A stretch of DNA of 53,047 nucleotides from Alphaproteobacteria bacterium (GTDB lineage: Bacteria > Pseudomonadota > Alphaproteobacteria > Micavibrionales > Micavibrionaceae), in assembly GCA_021776075.1 (NCBI GenBank), contig JAJFGQ010000071.1, positions 1 through 53,047 on the forward strand, written 5' to 3'. The translations under genes were made by a program, and so were the position numbers. The notes under the pieces were generated by a model. The model saw nothing but the letters and a program-made list of their open reading frames with translations. It was not told where the DNA came from and did no database searches. This document shows positions 25,790 to 35,364 of this stretch, piece by piece. Position 1 is the first letter of the stretch, and each line of letters begins with the position of its first letter.

Positions 25790-27544
25790 ATGCTTTTAAA
25801 CAAAAAAATTAAGATTTTCTCTTTTTCTGCGTTCCTGACAATGTTTCTTTTGGGACTGTCTTTGACATCTTTTGCGCAGTCCTATGGTGGCAATCTACCG
25901 GCTGGAATGCCTCATAACTCTGCTGCTCTTCTACATGTAGAGATGGGTAGCGCTTTGAAAGCAGGAGAAGTGGTTGGCGGCTTGAAGTTGATTGATGCGC
26001 CGGCTTTGCGTGTGTTTTATAATGAAGGGCAAAAGGGCTTATTTTGGCTGGACCAGGAAAGTAACCATGAAAAAGCCCGCATTGTCCTGAGTAATCTGGA
26101 GTTATCATGGACGCACGGTTTGAATCCGGCTACGTACCACGTTAAAGATATCCGGCGGATCTTACAAAACCCCTTTATGCAGAAGGCACAACAGGCAAAA
26201 CTGGATCTTTTGTTAAGTGATGCCGTTATACGATATGGGCAGGACTTGACGGGGATGCGTGTTGATCCTGCGGCTATCAGGCAAAAATCAAAATTCTGGC
26301 GGCAGCCGATGGGCGGGATGGAGATTTTAAACAAGGTTTCGGCAAGTGCTGATATCCAGAAGACTTTAACGAATCTGGCGCCGCGGGGGAAACTTTACAC
26401 GACACTGCGCCGCGAACTGGTAAAGCTCAGCAAGGAAAAAAGTGATTACGATCATCTTTTGCCACTGGCATTCGGCGCCCCTTATTTTAAGCCGGGAGAA
26501 CGGCACGCCTCTGTTTCGGCACTGCGGGAGCGTATGGCATTACCGTATGACTCTGAAATCGGTCCGCGCAGTTTTTATGATGATGAGTTAGCCGCTTCTG
26601 TCATGAAATTTCAGAAACAGCATGGTCTGGACCCGGACGGGATCATTGGTCCGAAGACTCTGGCTCTTTTGAACCGTACACGGCGTGCCCGGATGGAGCA
26701 GGTCGTTGCTAATCTGGAGCGTTTACGCTGGTTGGAGCAGAAGCGCCCGGAGCGCTATCTGATCGTTAACATCCCGTCGCAAATTCTGTGGGCTATTGAA
26801 AAGGGAAAAATCGCTCATGAAATGCCTGTTGTTGTCGGCCGTCCCTATCGGCAGACAAGAAGTTTTAAGGCAGAAATTACAGGTGTGCGCTTTAATCCAA
26901 CATGGACGGTGCCTTTAAAATTAAAAATGCAGGATTTTTTACCAAAATTAAGAAAAGATCCTTATGCCCTGACAGACAAGGGTATTGAGTTTATTCGTGG
27001 CTACGGTAGAAATGCTATCACGCTTGATCCGGGGTCTATTAACTGGGAAAATGTGTCTTGGCGGGAAATGGGAAAAATTCGCATGGTGCAGACGCCGGGT
27101 GATCATAACGCTCTGGGTCGCATTCGTATCTTGATGCAAAATGGCTATGATATTTATTTACACGACACCAATCATAAGGAGTTTTTTGCGCGGGAAGACA
27201 GGACGCTAAGCTCTGGCTGTGTGCGTCTTTCTGATCCTGCCAATATTGCCCGTTTTGTGATGGCCCGCAATGAAGGCTGGTCGGACAGGGATATGAAACG
27301 CTTGCTGGATGAAGAGAAGACTGTGGATGTTGATGCCACTGAAAGTCTTCCCGTTTATATTCTTTATCAGACTGTATGGCTTGATTCTCAGGGCCAGCTT
27401 GTTTTCGGACCTGACGTTTATAAGCGTGATAAGAGGCTTGTAGAGGTTCTTGCCGGGATGAATGGTTACGACATCCCCGTATCCGAAGGCAGATTGTATG
27501 CTGCCGGTGTCCCTGATCAAAGCGTACTTGCTTCCGTACAATAG
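25790..27544 (+). CDS. L,D-transpeptidase, YcbB/LdtD type
   Basis: 584 residues. It makes 3-3 cross-links in periplasmic peptidoglycan. A signal peptide ends near TSFAQ. Residues about 60-200 resemble the YcbB N-terminal scaffold, a peptidoglycan-binding domain lies at about 245-298 (VMKFQKQHGLDPDGIIGPKTLALLN), and the YkuD catalytic domain at about 320-500 has His458 (YLHDT) and the nucleophile Cys477 in SSGCVRL. Its neighbour 89 bases downstream is a MepK-like endopeptidase, the same pairing as ycbB-ycbK in E. coli. Confidence 0.95.
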   Translation: MLLNKKIKIFSFSAFLTMFLLGLSLTSFAQSYGGNLPAGMPHNSAALLHVEMGSALKAGEVVGGLKLIDAPALRVFYNEGQKGLFWLDQESNHEKARIVLSNLELSWTHGLNPATYHVKDIRRILQNPFMQKAQQAKLDLLLSDAVIRYGQDLTGMRVDPAAIRQKSKFWRQPMGGMEILNKVSASADIQKTLTNLAPRGKLYTTLRRELVKLSKEKSDYDHLLPLAFGAPYFKPGERHASVSALRERMALPYDSEIGPRSFYDDELAASVMKFQKQHGLDPDGIIGPKTLALLNRTRRARMEQVVANLERLRWLEQKRPERYLIVNIPSQILWAIEKGKIAHEMPVVVGRPYRQTRSFKAEITGVRFNPTWTVPLKLKMQDFLPKLRKDPYALTDKGIEFIRGYGRNAITLDPGSINWENVSWREMGKIRMVQTPGDHNALGRIRILMQNGYDIYLHDTNHKEFFAREDRTLSSGCVRLSDPANIARFVMARNEGWSDRDMKRLLDEEKTVDVDATESLPVYILYQTVWLDSQGQLVFGPDVYKRDKRLVEVLAGMNGYDIPVSEGRLYAAGVPDQSVLASVQ

Positions 27545-27632
27545 AATCATTAAACTGTGAATAAGTTCTTTGCTCTTTTTAGCGCTTTCTGCTAAAAGGC
27601 CTCCTTTAGGATTTTAGAGAGACAAGTTTCAT

Positions 27633-28226
27633 ATGGTGTATTCTGATCAAGATATGGATCATTCAGGCATGAACCGGCGTGAGATATTGCAGGCGGGTCT
27701 GATGGGGTCTTTGGGTGGTTTATTATGGGCCGGGTTATCTTCCGGTACGGCCGAAGCTTCTATTTTTTCTATGCCCAAGGCCGGTGCCTTTCCGATTGCT
27801 TTCAGAAACCAACATACCGGAGAAAGTTTTTCCGGAGCATATCGTGTTGGAAACCGCTATTTGCCTGAAGCTTTTAAGAAAATAAATCATATTCTACGGG
27901 ACTTTAGAACAGAAGATGAATTCCCAATTGATCCCCGCGTGATTGATATTGCCTATATGGTTCATCAGAAAACGGGGATTAACCAGCCTTATGAAGTTTT
28001 GTCCGGTTACCGCTCTCCCCGGACGAATGCTACCTTGCGCCGGACGAGTGCAGGGGTAGCGAAGAATTCCCTGCATTTGACAGGGCAGGCTATGGATTTT
28101 CGTCTGCCGGGCTACAGGACAAGCAGGCTTCGTGATATAGCCGTTAATTTGCGGGCCGGTGGCGTGGGCTACTATAAGGGCAGCAACTTTTTGCATATTG
28201 ATACCGGTAAAATCCGCCACTGGTGA
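27633..28226 (+). CDS. MepK/DUF882 family murein endopeptidase (YcbK-like)
   Basis: 197 residues. The E. coli family member cleaves 3-3 cross-links made by L,D-transpeptidases. A twin-arginine-type signal is visible (MNRREILQAGLMGSLGGLLWAG, starting at residue 13). The M15-like metal site is His148 and Asp155 (NSLHLTGQAMDF) plus His188 (FLHIDTG), with the SGYRSPRTNATLRR motif before it. An alternative start is the internal ATG at 27669. It follows the transpeptidase gene, so synthesis and cleavage of the same bond are encoded together. Confidence 0.93.
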   Translation: MVYSDQDMDHSGMNRREILQAGLMGSLGGLLWAGLSSGTAEASIFSMPKAGAFPIAFRNQHTGESFSGAYRVGNRYLPEAFKKINHILRDFRTEDEFPIDPRVIDIAYMVHQKTGINQPYEVLSGYRSPRTNATLRRTSAGVAKNSLHLTGQAMDFRLPGYRTSRLRDIAVNLRAGGVGYYKGSNFLHIDTGKIRHW

Positions 28227-28241
28227 TTTAAAAGAAAGGAT

Positions 28242-28781
28242 ATGTCCTTGATTTTTGTCGCTCTGGGAGCCAATTTGCCTAGCCGTTTTGGCGCGCCTCA
28301 TGAGACGCTGGCGGCCGCGAAGGATGCCATGGCAGGCCATGGTATTCACATCAAAAAATCATCTGAAACATTTTTGACAGCCCCTGTTCCGTTATCGGAT
28401 CAGCCTTGGTATCACAATGCGGTGGTTCATGTGGAAACGGAACTTTCTCCTTTTCGATTGCTTGAAGTTTTGCAGGATATTGAAAATGATTTTGGCAGAG
28501 TGAGAACGGTTAGAAATGCGCCGCGTATTCTGGACCTTGATTTAATTGCCTATAATGATGTTATTTTGGATAAACCGGCGTTACCAGAGTTACAAAGTTT
28601 ACCAGAGTTAATTGTACCGCATCCGCGTATGCATGAACGGGCTTTTGTTCTGTTGCCGATGCAGGAAATAATAAAGGACTGGACTCACCCGGTGTTGAAC
28701 AGGTCATTATCTGATCTTGTTGCGCTTTTGCCGTCTGGTCAGGCCGTTCAGCGTTTGGAAGAAGCGGAGGAAGTGGCCTGA
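28242..28781 (+). CDS. folK: 2-amino-4-hydroxy-6-hydroxymethyldihydropteridine pyrophosphokinase
   Basis: 179 residues, folate synthesis; it adds pyrophosphate to the pterin. Seen: FVALGANLP opening, PWYHNAVVHVET, RNAPRILDLDLIAY and the PHPRMHERAFVLLPM motif. Its stop overlaps the folP start (TGATG). Confidence 0.96.
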   Translation: MSLIFVALGANLPSRFGAPHETLAAAKDAMAGHGIHIKKSSETFLTAPVPLSDQPWYHNAVVHVETELSPFRLLEVLQDIENDFGRVRTVRNAPRILDLDLIAYNDVILDKPALPELQSLPELIVPHPRMHERAFVLLPMQEIIKDWTHPVLNRSLSDLVALLPSGQAVQRLEEAEEVA

Positions 28782-29596
28782 TGGCAAAACATCACATGCT
28801 CTGCAACGCCCCTGTTCTTATGGGGATTCTTAACGTTACACCGGATAGTTTCTCCGATGGTGGCAAATTTTTGAATCCTGAGCGGGCGGTCGCGCAGGGG
28901 CTCCGTTTAATACGGGAAGGCGCTGATATTCTTGATGTGGGCGGCGAGTCAACGCGACCCGGTGCTGAACCCGTATCGGCGCAGGAAGAAACGGATCGTG
29001 TGCTTCCCGTCATTGAAGGGTTGCAGGATTGCGGTGCTTTGATCTCTATTGATACCCGTCATGCGGCAACGATGAAAGCGGCTCTGAAGGCGGGTGCGGG
29101 TATGATAAATGACATCTCGGCCTTGCAGAATGACCCGGACAGCATGGCGGTTGCTGTAAAAAGCGATGTTTTGGTGTGTTTAATGCATAGCCAAGGGAAT
29201 CCGCAGACGATGCAGGATAATCCTATATATAACAATGTTGTGAGTGATGTCTTTGCGTTTTTAAGTCAGAGGATAAAAGATTGCGAAACGGCTGGTATCG
29301 ATAAAAATCGTTTGATTGCCGATCCGGGAATCGGGTTTGGTAAAGCTCTGGATCATAATTTAGCGCTCCTGAAAAATCTGCGCCGCCTTCATGATCTGGA
29401 TGTTTCTCTGCTCCTTGGCGTGTCACGTAAAAGCTTTATAGCCGGCATATGCGACGGAGAGATAATGCCGGAACAACGGCTTCCCGGCTCACTGGCTGCC
29501 GCCTTGTGGGGGCTACAGCAGGGGGTGCGGATATTCAGGGTTCATGATGTGGCGGAGACAAAACAGGCGTTTGATGTTTTTCAGGCTGCGGCCTGA
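28781..29596 (+). CDS. folP: Dihydropteroate synthase
   Basis: 271 residues, target of sulfonamides; it joins the pterin pyrophosphate to p-aminobenzoate. Seen: MGILNVTPDSFSDGG, GGESTRPGAEPV, SIDTRHA, NDISALQ, DPGIGFGK and GVSRKSF. Coupled to folK by a one-base overlap. Its 3' end overlaps the convergent histidine phosphatase gene by 16 bases. Confidence 0.97.
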   Translation: MAKHHMLCNAPVLMGILNVTPDSFSDGGKFLNPERAVAQGLRLIREGADILDVGGESTRPGAEPVSAQEETDRVLPVIEGLQDCGALISIDTRHAATMKAALKAGAGMINDISALQNDPDSMAVAVKSDVLVCLMHSQGNPQTMQDNPIYNNVVSDVFAFLSQRIKDCETAGIDKNRLIADPGIGFGKALDHNLALLKNLRRLHDLDVSLLLGVSRKSFIAGICDGEIMPEQRLPGSLAAALWGLQQGVRIFRVHDVAETKQAFDVFQAAA

Positions 29597-30210
29597 GTGG
29601 CGCAGAAGGGTGCCGAACACTTCGCTAATCTGTCGGCTTCAACATCAAATTGCCAGACCTTCCACGGGAACAGCGCGTGCTCCGGATGAGGTTCAAAATA
29701 ATGAAGATGACAGTTTTGAACGGATGACATGCCATATTCATAGAGAAGGCCCATCGCATAAAACAGACCACCATGGGCGACGACCATGGGCGGCTCGTCG
29801 TGTTCTTTCTTTAGGATTTCTGTTAAGGCGTTTTGAATACGTTGTGCAAAAACAGCATTGTTTTCGCCACCGGGTGCCGTAAGGCCGCTATCCAGAAGCG
29901 GCTGCACTTCATTCCAGGGGCGGCCTTCCCATTCGCCAAATTTTGTTTCATGGAGGTCTTTCATAACGGTAAGTTCAAGGTCAATATGAGCATTCAAATA
30001 GGTTGCTGTGCTGTGGGCCCGTATCATGGGACTGGCATAAATCATGGACGGCATGATTTCCAGTTGATCCAGAAAAGGGGCTAATGTTTTAGCCTGTGTT
30101 TCGCCTTTTTCTGTCAGGGGAGAATCATAGTCTCCACCGGCGGTGAGGTGCGCGGCATTGGCTTCACTTTCGCCGTGACGGATCAGATAAAAGGGTTTTA
30201 AAGGCAACAT
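29581..30210 (-). CDS. Histidine phosphatase (phosphoglycerate mutase-like) family protein
   Basis: 209 residues from ATG 30210, preceded by an AGGA ribosome binding site. The catalytic motif LIRHGESEANAAH is at the N-terminus, with YASPMIRAHSTA, the LHETKFGEWEG acid-loop, and the second His in VVAHGGLFY. Substrate cannot be told from the sequence; many family members hydrolyse phosphate esters. It is divergent from recO. Confidence 0.9.
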   Translation of the reverse strand: MLPLKPFYLIRHGESEANAAHLTAGGDYDSPLTEKGETQAKTLAPFLDQLEIMPSMIYASPMIRAHSTATYLNAHIDLELTVMKDLHETKFGEWEGRPWNEVQPLLDSGLTAPGGENNAVFAQRIQNALTEILKKEHDEPPMVVAHGGLFYAMGLLYEYGMSSVQNCHLHYFEPHPEHALFPWKVWQFDVEADRLAKCSAPFCATQAAA

Positions 30211-30258
30211 AATAATTTTTCCTGTTCCAATATGAGTTGGCTCAGCCATAATACTCAC

Positions 30259-31041
30259 ATGGAAGAGTGGCGCGATCAAGGGATTGTATTGGCAGTTAGG
30301 CCTCATGCTGAAAACGGAGCGGTTTTGTCATTATTGACGGAAGAGCACGGGCGGCATGCAGGCTATGTTCATGGCGGCCAATCCTCGAAGATGCGCGGGA
30401 TACTGGAGCCGGGAAATCTTGTAAGTGTGGCGTGGGGCGCCCGCATAGCGGACAATCTTGGCGCTTTTACGATGATAGAACAGGAACGTCATGTGACAGC
30501 AGGCTTGATGGGCGACCCTTTGAAGTTGGGGGTGCTTTTGGCTGCTTGTAGTCTGTGCGATGCCGCTTTGCCGGAGCGGGAAGGGCATGCCGGGCTGTTT
30601 TATGGTCTGTTGGCTTTGTTGGAGTCTATGGATAATGAACTTTGGGGCGTTGTCTATGTGATGTGGGAATTAGCCTTGTTACGGGAGCTAGGCTTTGGGC
30701 TGGAGCTTTCCAAATGTGCGGGTGGTGGTGATTCTGAACGGCTGGCCTGGGTCAGTCCGAAATCGGGACAAGCTGTAAGCGAGGAAGCCGGGGCGCCTTA
30801 TAAAGGAAAACTTTTGCCTCTGCCTAATTTTTTAAAGTCACAAAAGGGTGAAGTTACGGATCAGGAGATCCTGAAAGGAGTGGAATTAACAGGCTATTTC
30901 CTGAAACATCGGGTTTTTATCCAAGATTCACGAGGAATCCCTGAAGATCGCTTGCGTTTTGAGGAAAGGTTTGCCAAATATGTGGATCGTCAGGAACGGG
31001 AAGATTTAGAAGAAAGCATAAAACAGGATGTCAAAGGATAA
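30259..31041 (+). CDS. recO: DNA repair protein RecO
   Basis: 260 residues. RecO helps load RecA in the RecFOR gap-repair route. Seen: [31 protein letters not shown] at the start, the [18 protein letters not shown]-fold region, and the FERRF-type helical end. ATG 30259 is preferred to 30232 because homology starts at [11 protein letters not shown]; neither has a clear ribosome binding site. Its end overlaps parC by 14 bases. Confidence 0.92.
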   Translation: MEEWRDQGIVLAVRPHAENGAVLSLLTEEHGRHAGYVHGGQSSKMRGILEPGNLVSVAWGARIADNLGAFTMIEQERHVTAGLMGDPLKLGVLLAACSLCDAALPEREGHAGLFYGLLALLESMDNELWGVVYVMWELALLRELGFGLELSKCAGGGDSERLAWVSPKSGQAVSEEAGAPYKGKLLPLPNFLKSQKGEVTDQEILKGVELTGYFLKHRVFIQDSRGIPEDRLRFEERFAKYVDRQEREDLEESIKQDVKG

Positions 31042-33268
31042 CACGGCATTGGAATCGGCTATTATTGACCAGCCGTTTGGAGAAATTCTTTCCGAACGTT
31101 ATTTGTCGTATGCCTTGTCCACGATTATGTCTCGTTCTTTGCCGGATGTGCGGGACGGGCTGAAGCCTGTGCATCGGCGGATTCTTTATGCGATGTACCA
31201 GCTGAAGCTGGCGCCGGAGGGCGGACCGAAGAAATGCGCGCGGGTTGTGGGCGATGTTATCGGTAAGTTTCATCCGCATGGCGACCAGTCTGTTTACGAT
31301 GCTTTGGTTCGGTTGGCGCAGGATTTTGCTGTGCGGTGGCCTCTGGTAGACGGGCAGGGGAATTTTGGCAATATAGATGGTGATAACGCGGCTGCCATGC
31401 GTTATACCGAGGCTAAAATGACGGTTGTCGCGCAGCTTTTACTCGAGGGTATTGGCGAGGATGCCGTTGATTTCCGTGCGACCTATGACGGTGATGGCGC
31501 CGAACCGATTGTATTGCCTTCCAATTTTCCAAACCTGTTAGCGAATGGTTCTTCCGGGATTGCTGTGGGGATGGCAACCAATATTCCGCCGCATAATGTT
31601 TATGAATTATGCGGGGCCATGGAATTGATGCTGGATCTGGAGGATGACCCGCCTCTTGAAAAGCTTCTTGAAATCGTAAAAGGGCCTGATTTTCCGACGG
31701 GCGGCATTTTGGTAGAGCCGCATGAGAATATTGTAGAGGCGTATAAGACGGGTAAGGGTGCGTTTCGTTTGCGTGCAAGATGGGAAAAAGAAGATTTAAA
31801 ACAAGGGCAGTATCAGATTGTCGTAACGGAGATGCCCTATCAGGTTCAGAAGTCCCGTTTGGTAGAAAAAATGGCTGAACTGATTAATGCCCGTAAATTA
31901 CCAATGCTGGATGATATACGGGATGAGAGCGCAGAGGATGTCCGCCTTGTTCTGGTACCAAAAAGCCGGAATGTAGAGCCTGGTTTACTAATGGAAGCCT
32001 TGTTCCGTCATACCGATCTGGAAGTTCGTTTTAACATGAACATGAATGTTCTTGATGGCGGTCTTGTTCCGAAAGTTATGGATTTGAAAGAGGTCCTTGC
32101 GGCCTGGCTAACGCATCGGCAGGATGTTTTGGTCCGGCGCTCTTCTTTCCGGTTGGGAAAAGTTCTAAACCGGATCGAGGTTTTGGACGGGTACCTGATT
32201 GTTTATCTGAATATTGACGAAGTTATTCGGATCATTCGTGAAGCAGATGACCCAAAAATAGACCTTATTCAAGCCTTTGGTTTAACGGAAAATCAGGCGG
32301 AAGCCGTTCTGAATATGCGTTTGCGATCTTTACGGAAGCTGGAGGAAATTGAATTACGGCAGGAGCATGAGAAGCTCAGTCTGGAGCGTGAGAAGTTGCA
32401 GGCTTTGCTGAAGTCCGAGACGAAACAGTGGAAAGAGATTCGTAAACAGATTGGCGAACTGAAGAAAACCTTTGGACCTGACACTCTGATGGGCGCACGG
32501 CGTACAGAGATCGGTCATGCACCGGTTCCGGTTGATATTGAAGAACTGGAAGAAGCCATGATTGAAAAAGAACCGGTAACGGTTATTTGTTCGGCCAAAG
32601 GCTGGATACGGGCGATGAAAGGCCATGGCCATAACGCAAAGGACTTCAAGTATAAAGACGGAGACCGCGGACGTTTTGTTCTGGAGATTCAGACAACAGA
32701 TAAATTGCTCGCTTTTGCGACGAACGGACGTTTTTACACGATTTCCTGTGATAAATTACCGCCGGGCCGTGGTTTTGGTGAACCGGTACGTTTGATGGTC
32801 GACTTACCCAATGACGCCGATATTGTGGTGTTAAGCCCTTATAACGCAGAGGGACGTTTTCTTCTGGTTTCCGATGATGGCCGGGGGTTTATTGTGGCTG
32901 AAAAAGATGTTCTGGCCCAAACGCGCAGCGGTAAACAGATTTTGAATGTTAGCGGAGGAACAGAGGCAAGCCTGTGCATTTCTGTGCCGCAAGATAGTGA
33001 TCATCTTTCTATCATAGGCACAAACCGTAGAATGCTTATTTTTCCTCTCTCAGAAGTTCCGGAAATGTCGAAAGGCAAGGGCGTTATCCTGCAGCGTTAT
33101 AAGGATGGCGTTGTGGCAGATGTCAGGCCCTTTAACCGCGAACAGGGCTTAAGCTTCAAGTACGGCGGCGGCGAAACAATCGTTGAAGATATAACGCCAT
33201 GGATAGGCAAACGTGCACAAGCAGGCCGTGTGCCGCCTAATGGCTTTCCCAAGAATAACAAGTTCTAA
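31028..33268 (+). CDS. parC: DNA topoisomerase IV subunit A
   Basis: 746 residues. It cuts and passes DNA to unlink daughter chromosomes. The catalytic Tyr126 is in [27 protein letters not shown] is the quinolone-contact region. Length and the adjacent recO fit ParC rather than GyrA, but these paralogues are hard to separate by eye. The C-terminal beta-pinwheel region begins near residue 500. It overlaps recO, so the pair is cotranscribed. Confidence 0.9.
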   Translation: MSKDNTALESAIIDQPFGEILSERYLSYALSTIMSRSLPDVRDGLKPVHRRILYAMYQLKLAPEGGPKKCARVVGDVIGKFHPHGDQSVYDALVRLAQDFAVRWPLVDGQGNFGNIDGDNAAAMRYTEAKMTVVAQLLLEGIGEDAVDFRATYDGDGAEPIVLPSNFPNLLANGSSGIAVGMATNIPPHNVYELCGAMELMLDLEDDPPLEKLLEIVKGPDFPTGGILVEPHENIVEAYKTGKGAFRLRARWEKEDLKQGQYQIVVTEMPYQVQKSRLVEKMAELINARKLPMLDDIRDESAEDVRLVLVPKSRNVEPGLLMEALFRHTDLEVRFNMNMNVLDGGLVPKVMDLKEVLAAWLTHRQDVLVRRSSFRLGKVLNRIEVLDGYLIVYLNIDEVIRIIREADDPKIDLIQAFGLTENQAEAVLNMRLRSLRKLEEIELRQEHEKLSLEREKLQALLKSETKQWKEIRKQIGELKKTFGPDTLMGARRTEIGHAPVPVDIEELEEAMIEKEPVTVICSAKGWIRAMKGHGHNAKDFKYKDGDRGRFVLEIQTTDKLLAFATNGRFYTISCDKLPPGRGFGEPVRLMVDLPNDADIVVLSPYNAEGRFLLVSDDGRGFIVAEKDVLAQTRSGKQILNVSGGTEASLCISVPQDSDHLSIIGTNRRMLIFPLSEVPEMSKGKGVILQRYKDGVVADVRPFNREQGLSFKYGGGETIVEDITPWIGKRAQAGRVPPNGFPKNNKF

Positions 33269-33293
33269 AAATAGATATAGTCGCTCTATCTAC

Positions 33294-34319
33294 TTAAGGG
33301 AAATATACGGCGCCGGGCGTCCTCTGGAAGGTGCCGACGGGTTTTTGGTCTGTTGTAGAGGGTAGATTTTCCTGACCTGTGGTTGGCGCTAATTCTTCTC
33401 CACTTTCGTCCTCTTGCCCTTCTTTCTCAAAAGCTCCCCGGCGGAAGGCTTGTTCGAGGCTCTCGCGCAACAGGATAATCGTAATACGCCGGTTGCGGGC
33501 GTCCAGAGGATCTTCAGCGACCAAATGTTCCCGGTCGGCCTTACCCATGACATTTTCTATGCGGCTGGCAGGAATGGTATTGTCCTGTAGAACGCGACGG
33601 CTTGAATTGGCGCGGTCGGCGGAAAGTTCCCAGTTTGTGTAAGTGGCTCCCGGCGCGTACTTGTAGCTATCTGTATGGCCGCGAATAGAAATATCATTCG
33701 GCATGGAAAGAATTACGTTCGCTACGGCACTCATAAGCTGGTTTGTGTAATTATACATTTTGGCACTGCCGCTCGGAAACATCGGCTTGCCTTCCTGATC
33801 GACAATCTGGATACGAAGTCCTTCCTCTGTGACATCAACCATCAGGTTTTGTGCCAGTTCAGCTAAGGCTTCATTGTCTTCAAGTGCCTTTTCCAACGAT
33901 TCTTTGGCTTTTTGAAATGTCTCGTTTTCTTCTTTTCTTAGCTCTTCTTCCAGCTTTTTTAGATCGGCGTCAGGAGAACCTTCCCCTTGGCCGGACATGC
34001 CCGTCATTGACGGTTGAGTTAGAGGCTGCACATCAGTAGTCATAGCGCCTTCTTTGGAAATAGACGTCCCTCCCATAAGGCCACCGGCGCCGCTCCTGAT
34101 TTCAGCGATACGGGGGTGACTTGGGTCAAAATAGTTGGAAATGGTGTTGAGGGCTTCGTCGGTAGATACATTCAGAAGCCAGAGCAGAAGGAAAAATGCC
34201 ATCATGGCTGTCACAAAATCAGCATAGGCAACTTTCCATGCGCCACCATGATGTCCGCCTGCCACCTTTTTGACACGCTTGATAATAATAGGTTGGAGTT
34301 CGTCATCCTTTTTGGCCAA
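33294..34319 (-). CDS. motB: Flagellar motor protein MotB
   Basis: 341 residues. MotB anchors the stator to peptidoglycan. Seen: GAWKVAYADFVTAMMAFFLLLWLL, with the proton-binding Asp34 in the membrane helix, then a plug/linker region rich in Glu/Lys, and the OmpA-like peptidoglycan-binding domain with ISIRGHTDSYKYAPG, LSADRANSSRRVL and DARNRRITI. It follows motA on the same strand. Confidence 0.96.
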   Translation of the reverse strand: MAKKDDELQPIIIKRVKKVAGGHHGGAWKVAYADFVTAMMAFFLLLWLLNVSTDEALNTISNYFDPSHPRIAEIRSGAGGLMGGTSISKEGAMTTDVQPLTQPSMTGMSGQGEGSPDADLKKLEEELRKEENETFQKAKESLEKALEDNEALAELAQNLMVDVTEEGLRIQIVDQEGKPMFPSGSAKMYNYTNQLMSAVANVILSMPNDISIRGHTDSYKYAPGATYTNWELSADRANSSRRVLQDNTIPASRIENVMGKADREHLVAEDPLDARNRRITIILLRESLEQAFRRGAFEKEGQEDESGEELAPTTGQENLPSTTDQKPVGTFQRTPGAVYFP

Positions 34320-34351
34320 GCTTTTATACTCTCTGTGTTAGGCCGGATTTA

Positions 34352-35218
34352 TCAGCCCGGACTAGGTAGTTCATTGAGTTTTTCTTCCAGTTCCAGAAAG
34401 GAAGGCAGGACATGATGTGGCAGAAATTTTCGTCCAAACTCAACGGCTACTTGTGGTGCTGCACCTTGCAAAAAGGAAAGCGTGCAAACTTTAATGCATC
34501 TGTAATACAGAATCTCTGATTCGCCTTTGCCAGCCATAGCACCGGCTATGGGCGCCACAAAACCATATGCCACCCAGACACCAAAGAATGTACCGACAAG
34601 GGCGCCACCGATCATTTTACCCAAAACTTCTGGCGGTTCGGTAATGGAGCCCATTGTCTTGATAACCCCCAGAACGGCGGCAACGATACCAAGGGCCGGC
34701 ACACCATCCGCCATGACTTGCACGGCGTGGGATGGATGCATTTTTTCCTGTGTTATTGTTTCGATCTCTTCATCCATCAGGGCTTCAATTTCGTGCGGGT
34801 TTTCGTTACCAAGAGAAATGATTCGTAAATAGTCGCATACAAATGTCAGGGCATGGTGGTCGTTATAAAAGCCGGGGAACTGTTTAAACAGTTCACTTTC
34901 ATGCGGTTCTTCTATGTGCGATTCCAGCGCAAGCCATCCCTTTGTCCGCGCCAGCTTGAAAAGCAGATACATGACACTGAGAAGCTCCATATATGAATCT
35001 TTATCATGGGCTTCCGGCTTAATAAGGCAGTTTAATTTTTTTACTGTGTCTTTAACGACATGCCCGGTGTTGGACACAATAAAGGCACCAAAAGCGCACC
35101 CGAGAATTGTCAGGGCTTCATGAGGAAGGGCATGTAAAATGGGAGCGAGCTTTCCGCCACCAAGGGCGTACCCTGCATAGGTTGCAAGAAAAACAGCAAT
35201 GAGGCCGAGAAGTTTCAT
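34352..35218 (-). CDS. motA: Flagellar motor stator protein MotA
   Basis: 288 residues. Four membrane segments are visible, including the N-terminal MKLLGLIAVFLATYAGYALGG and the MotA signature PALGIVAAVLGVIKTMGSI near 165-185. The cytoplasmic loop is charged (LMDEEIETITQEKMHPSH). A TTG at 35227 is an alternative start. With motB it forms the proton-driven stator. The EAL gene is upstream on the same strand. Confidence 0.96.
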   Translation of the reverse strand: MKLLGLIAVFLATYAGYALGGGKLAPILHALPHEALTILGCAFGAFIVSNTGHVVKDTVKKLNCLIKPEAHDKDSYMELLSVMYLLFKLARTKGWLALESHIEEPHESELFKQFPGFYNDHHALTFVCDYLRIISLGNENPHEIEALMDEEIETITQEKMHPSHAVQVMADGVPALGIVAAVLGVIKTMGSITEPPEVLGKMIGGALVGTFFGVWVAYGFVAPIAGAMAGKGESEILYYRCIKVCTLSFLQGAAPQVAVEFGRKFLPHHVLPSFLELEEKLNELPSPG

Positions 35219-35364
35219 AGCGCGCAAGAAATCCTTTCTTGTCTTGTTTCTTTCCGGCTTATACCGGAAGGGCTGTATGCAGGCGTGTTATTAGGGTGCC
35301 TGAAAAAGATTAACAGATAGTAACCTTCTATTCATCCCCTTTTTGGCATTGAACATCAAGATGT
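35219..35364. other. motA leader with two inverted repeats
   Basis: The spacer upstream of motA holds TTCCGG-CTTATA-CCGGAA at 35252-35269 and a second perfect inverted repeat, TGAACATC-AA-GATGTTCA, at 35350-35367, which overlaps the EAL gene stop. Neither is followed by a run of T on the minus strand, so these are not clear terminators. Operators are possible. Confidence 0.4.
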
